A stretch of 32,269 nt of DNA, taken from contig NZ_JAOXLP010000033.1 of assembly GCF_025791835.1 (NCBI RefSeq), positions 1 to 32,269 of the forward strand, read 5' to 3'. Made by a program: the position numbers and the translations under genes. The notes below the pieces were generated by a model. The model saw nothing but the letters and a program-made list of their open reading frames with translations, had not been told where the DNA came from and ran no database searches. Shown here piece by piece: positions 30,783 to 32,269 of this stretch. This stretch comes from Roseomonas xinghualingensis (GTDB taxonomy: Bacteria > Pseudomonadota > Alphaproteobacteria > Acetobacterales > Acetobacteraceae). Numbering within the stretch: position 1 is the first letter of the stretch; each line of letters opens with the position of its first letter.

Positions 30783-32060
30783 GTGCACAAGATCACCGCT
30801 GGGGTTCGGGACTACGAGAACCAGCTTGAGAGAGGCCAGCTCAGCCTCGGCCCAGCGCCGAGAAGCAGGGAGGAGGCCGTCAAGCTGCTCCGCGCCCACT
30901 GGGCGACGCGGTCGGAAATGGACCAGTTCTGCTTCGACGCTATGATGTGGTGCGGCGCTATTCGCAGTCCGGGGCATAGCAGCATCGCCGCTTTCCTTCG
31001 GAAGCTCTTCGGGGTGCTTCAGCACCGCGGCGTAACCTATAACACGTCGACGCAGAGCAACGCGCCTCAGTGGAGAGACGGGGCGATGGACAACCTGCCG
31101 ACCGCCTCCTTCCTCTCCCATGGTGGGCGTGTGATCATTCAGCTCCCCGTGCGCACCGCCTATGATGATGCGGGCACTGCCTTCTTTGACTGGCTGGTGT
31201 CCGACGTGCGGCAAGCGGGGTTGCTGATCACCCGCAGCGCGGCCACCCATGCGCTGGCGGATCGCCCCGATTCGATTTCTCTGCGTGGCACGCGCCGCTA
31301 TCGCATAACGGAGAAGCGCGGGAAGCTCACCGGTATCCGAGGCGCGATCAAGAATGGTCTAGGTGAGAATAACCATTTCGGGGTGAACGTGGCGCTGGGT
31401 GGAGCGGGCAACAATAATCCCTTCAGCGGCAATATCATTCTTCCCAACGGCGCGCACGGCCATTTGTACATCTACTTCAACCCGAAGGAGGTGGGGCAGT
31501 GTGGTGGCATTATGGTGGGTTGCGAAAACTCAGCACCGCATGTCACCTCCCAAACCTTCGTGGCGCATGACTGGAGAGCGATCAGCGAGGAGTTCTCTCC
31601 TTGTGGTACGAAGAAGTGGCCGGATATAGCCGCTGGGCCCAATCCAAAGGCGGAGGCCATGGTGGTAGACCTCTCCGATGGCTGGACATGGATGAGGGGC
31701 ATCGCTGAGGGGTTTGACGAGGCGTATCTGGACTACACGCCCTTACCTGTCTCGCCTGCTACAAGCACGTTCGATGAGCAGCGCCTTCTGATTTATGCGG
31801 TGAAGGACGTGCTCCAGATCCAGACGCTTGCCAAGCCGCGGCGGACTGCGCTGGAGGGGCATCTGAACACGCTCCGCAACACCGAAGGGTACACCCGCCA
31901 GCAACTGACCTCGATCCTTCAGGAATGCGGCAAGGTCCTCGGGATCGTGAACCCGAATGTGGCTGCGGGCAGCCTGACCAATGCGATTGCGATAGCCGTT
32001 CCTACTCCTGTGCAGGATGTGTTCAGCGCATGCCGTACGGGTTGGAATACGGCCAGATAG
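30783..32060 (+). CDS. Orphan 425-aa protein downstream of hcp, possible T6SS cargo
   Basis: I do not recognise a family. The start is GTG 30783 with GAGGA at 30771-30775 (7-nt spacing); an in-frame start at 30711 has no SD. No signal peptide or transmembrane helix is visible. The N-terminal third is helical (DYENQLERGQLSLGPAP, REEAVKLLRAHWATRSEMDQFCFDAMMWCG). The middle is Gly/Asn-rich and beta-like (GENNHFGVNVAL, AGNNNPFSGNIILPNG), then AHGHLYIYFNP, GGIMVGCENSAP and ISEEFSPCGTKKWPD. The C terminus is helical (RRTALEGHLNTLRNTEGYTRQQLTSILQECGKVLG). Several Cys residues and the HGH, GCENS and PCGTKK clusters would be worth testing as metal or catalytic sites. AT-rich codons such as AATAACC and AACAATAAT contrast with the neighbours. 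Placement after hcp, where Hcp-borne effectors are often encoded, is the only hint of function. A second IS begins 33 bp after its stop. Confidence 0.75.
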   Translation: MHKITAGVRDYENQLERGQLSLGPAPRSREEAVKLLRAHWATRSEMDQFCFDAMMWCGAIRSPGHSSIAAFLRKLFGVLQHRGVTYNTSTQSNAPQWRDGAMDNLPTASFLSHGGRVIIQLPVRTAYDDAGTAFFDWLVSDVRQAGLLITRSAATHALADRPDSISLRGTRRYRITEKRGKLTGIRGAIKNGLGENNHFGVNVALGGAGNNNPFSGNIILPNGAHGHLYIYFNPKEVGQCGGIMVGCENSAPHVTSQTFVAHDWRAISEEFSPCGTKKWPDIAAGPNPKAEAMVVDLSDGWTWMRGIAEGFDEAYLDYTPLPVSPATSTFDEQRLLIYAVKDVLQIQTLAKPRRTALEGHLNTLRNTEGYTRQQLTSILQECGKVLGIVNPNVAAGSLTNAIAIAVPTPVQDVFSACRTGWNTAR

Positions 32061-32093
32061 GAGGCGGAGCACGGCTCGCCCCGAAGCGGGATG

Positions 32094-32269
32094 TGATCCT
32101 GCCCCACTAAAGTGATCCGTCCTGGGGGTATGGCTTTGAGCCGGTGGTCTGCTCCCCGGCTCTGGTCCGGCGGCTACGCAACTCGTCGGGCTCGTTGAGC
32201 CTGCTCGGCGAACGCCCGTGGGGTCAAGTTCCCCAGTGACCCATGCGGCCGTTCGCTGTTGTACTCCTG
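32094..32269 (-). mobile_element. 3' part of a second IS3-family insertion sequence (cut by window edge)
   Basis: The right edge holds another IS3-family end. From about 32094 the plus strand reads TGATCCTGCCCCACTAAAGTG, the style of IS51/IS407-group termini. The transposase C terminus follows on the minus strand (separate entry). It is a different group from the left-edge element, since neither the termini nor the transposase tails match. The boundary at 32094 is inferred from the TGA...CC form and could be a few bases off. Confidence 0.65.
32174..32269 (-). CDS. IS3-family transposase OrfB, C-terminal fragment (cut by window edge)
   Basis: Read leftward from 32269 the frame encodes 31 residues to a TAG at 32174-32176: QEYNSERPHGSLGNLTPRAF and then a short basic tail. 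The block YNSERPHGSLGNLTP is the highly conserved end of the DDE integrase core of IS3-family OrfB proteins. The rest lies right of the window. It is oriented toward the T6SS genes, as is the left-edge transposase. Confidence 0.85.
   Translation of the reverse strand, partial: QEYNSERPHGSLGNLTPRAFAEQAQRARRVA

Overview
The window is a complete type VI secretion system (T6SS) locus from a GC-rich proteobacterium. The gene order follows the imp order of alphaproteobacterial loci such as Agrobacterium (impA-B-C-D-E-F-G-H, then I-J-K-L-M, with the kinase apart). Together with the very high GC this suggests an alphaproteobacterium, perhaps Acetobacteraceae/Roseomonas-like; the genus is inference. 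Nearly all bases are used, with many 4-nt start/stop overlaps.

Left edge (1-1400): the 3' end of an IS3-family element with its terminal inverted repeat, then a frameshifted gene for an Apea-like HEPN protein. An intrinsic terminator closes the leftward kinase operon.

Regulation and membrane-complex arm (1.4-13.5 kb): leftward are a cytoplasmic Ser/Thr kinase (ppkA-like) and a glucosaminidase with a peptidoglycan-binding domain. Rightward is the operon tagH(fha)-tssJ-tssK-tssL(OmpA domain)-tssM-tagF-pppA. Kinase, FHA protein and PP2C phosphatase form the known threonine-phosphorylation switch. TssJ-L-M is the envelope complex and TssK links it to the baseplate.

Tip arm (13.5-16.4 kb, leftward): vgrG, a DUF6931-like helical gene and a PAAR gene, in a tight three-gene unit.

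Baseplate and sheath arm (16.5-27.3 kb, leftward): tssA, then tssB-tssC1-tssC2-tagJ-tssE-tssF-tssG, then a SAM-dependent methyltransferase whose start overlaps the tssG stop.

Tube and recycling arm (27.4-32.1 kb, rightward): tssH(clpV), hcp, and a 425-aa orphan gene of unrecognised family. The window ends inside a second, unrelated IS3-family element that starts about 33 bp after the orphan stop.

All thirteen core tss genes plus PAAR are present and look intact, so the system should be functional. The least explained parts are the post-hcp orphan (possible effector whose downstream flank has been replaced by an IS), the operon-coupled methyltransferase, the DUF6931-like protein between VgrG and PAAR, and the signal-less glucosaminidase.
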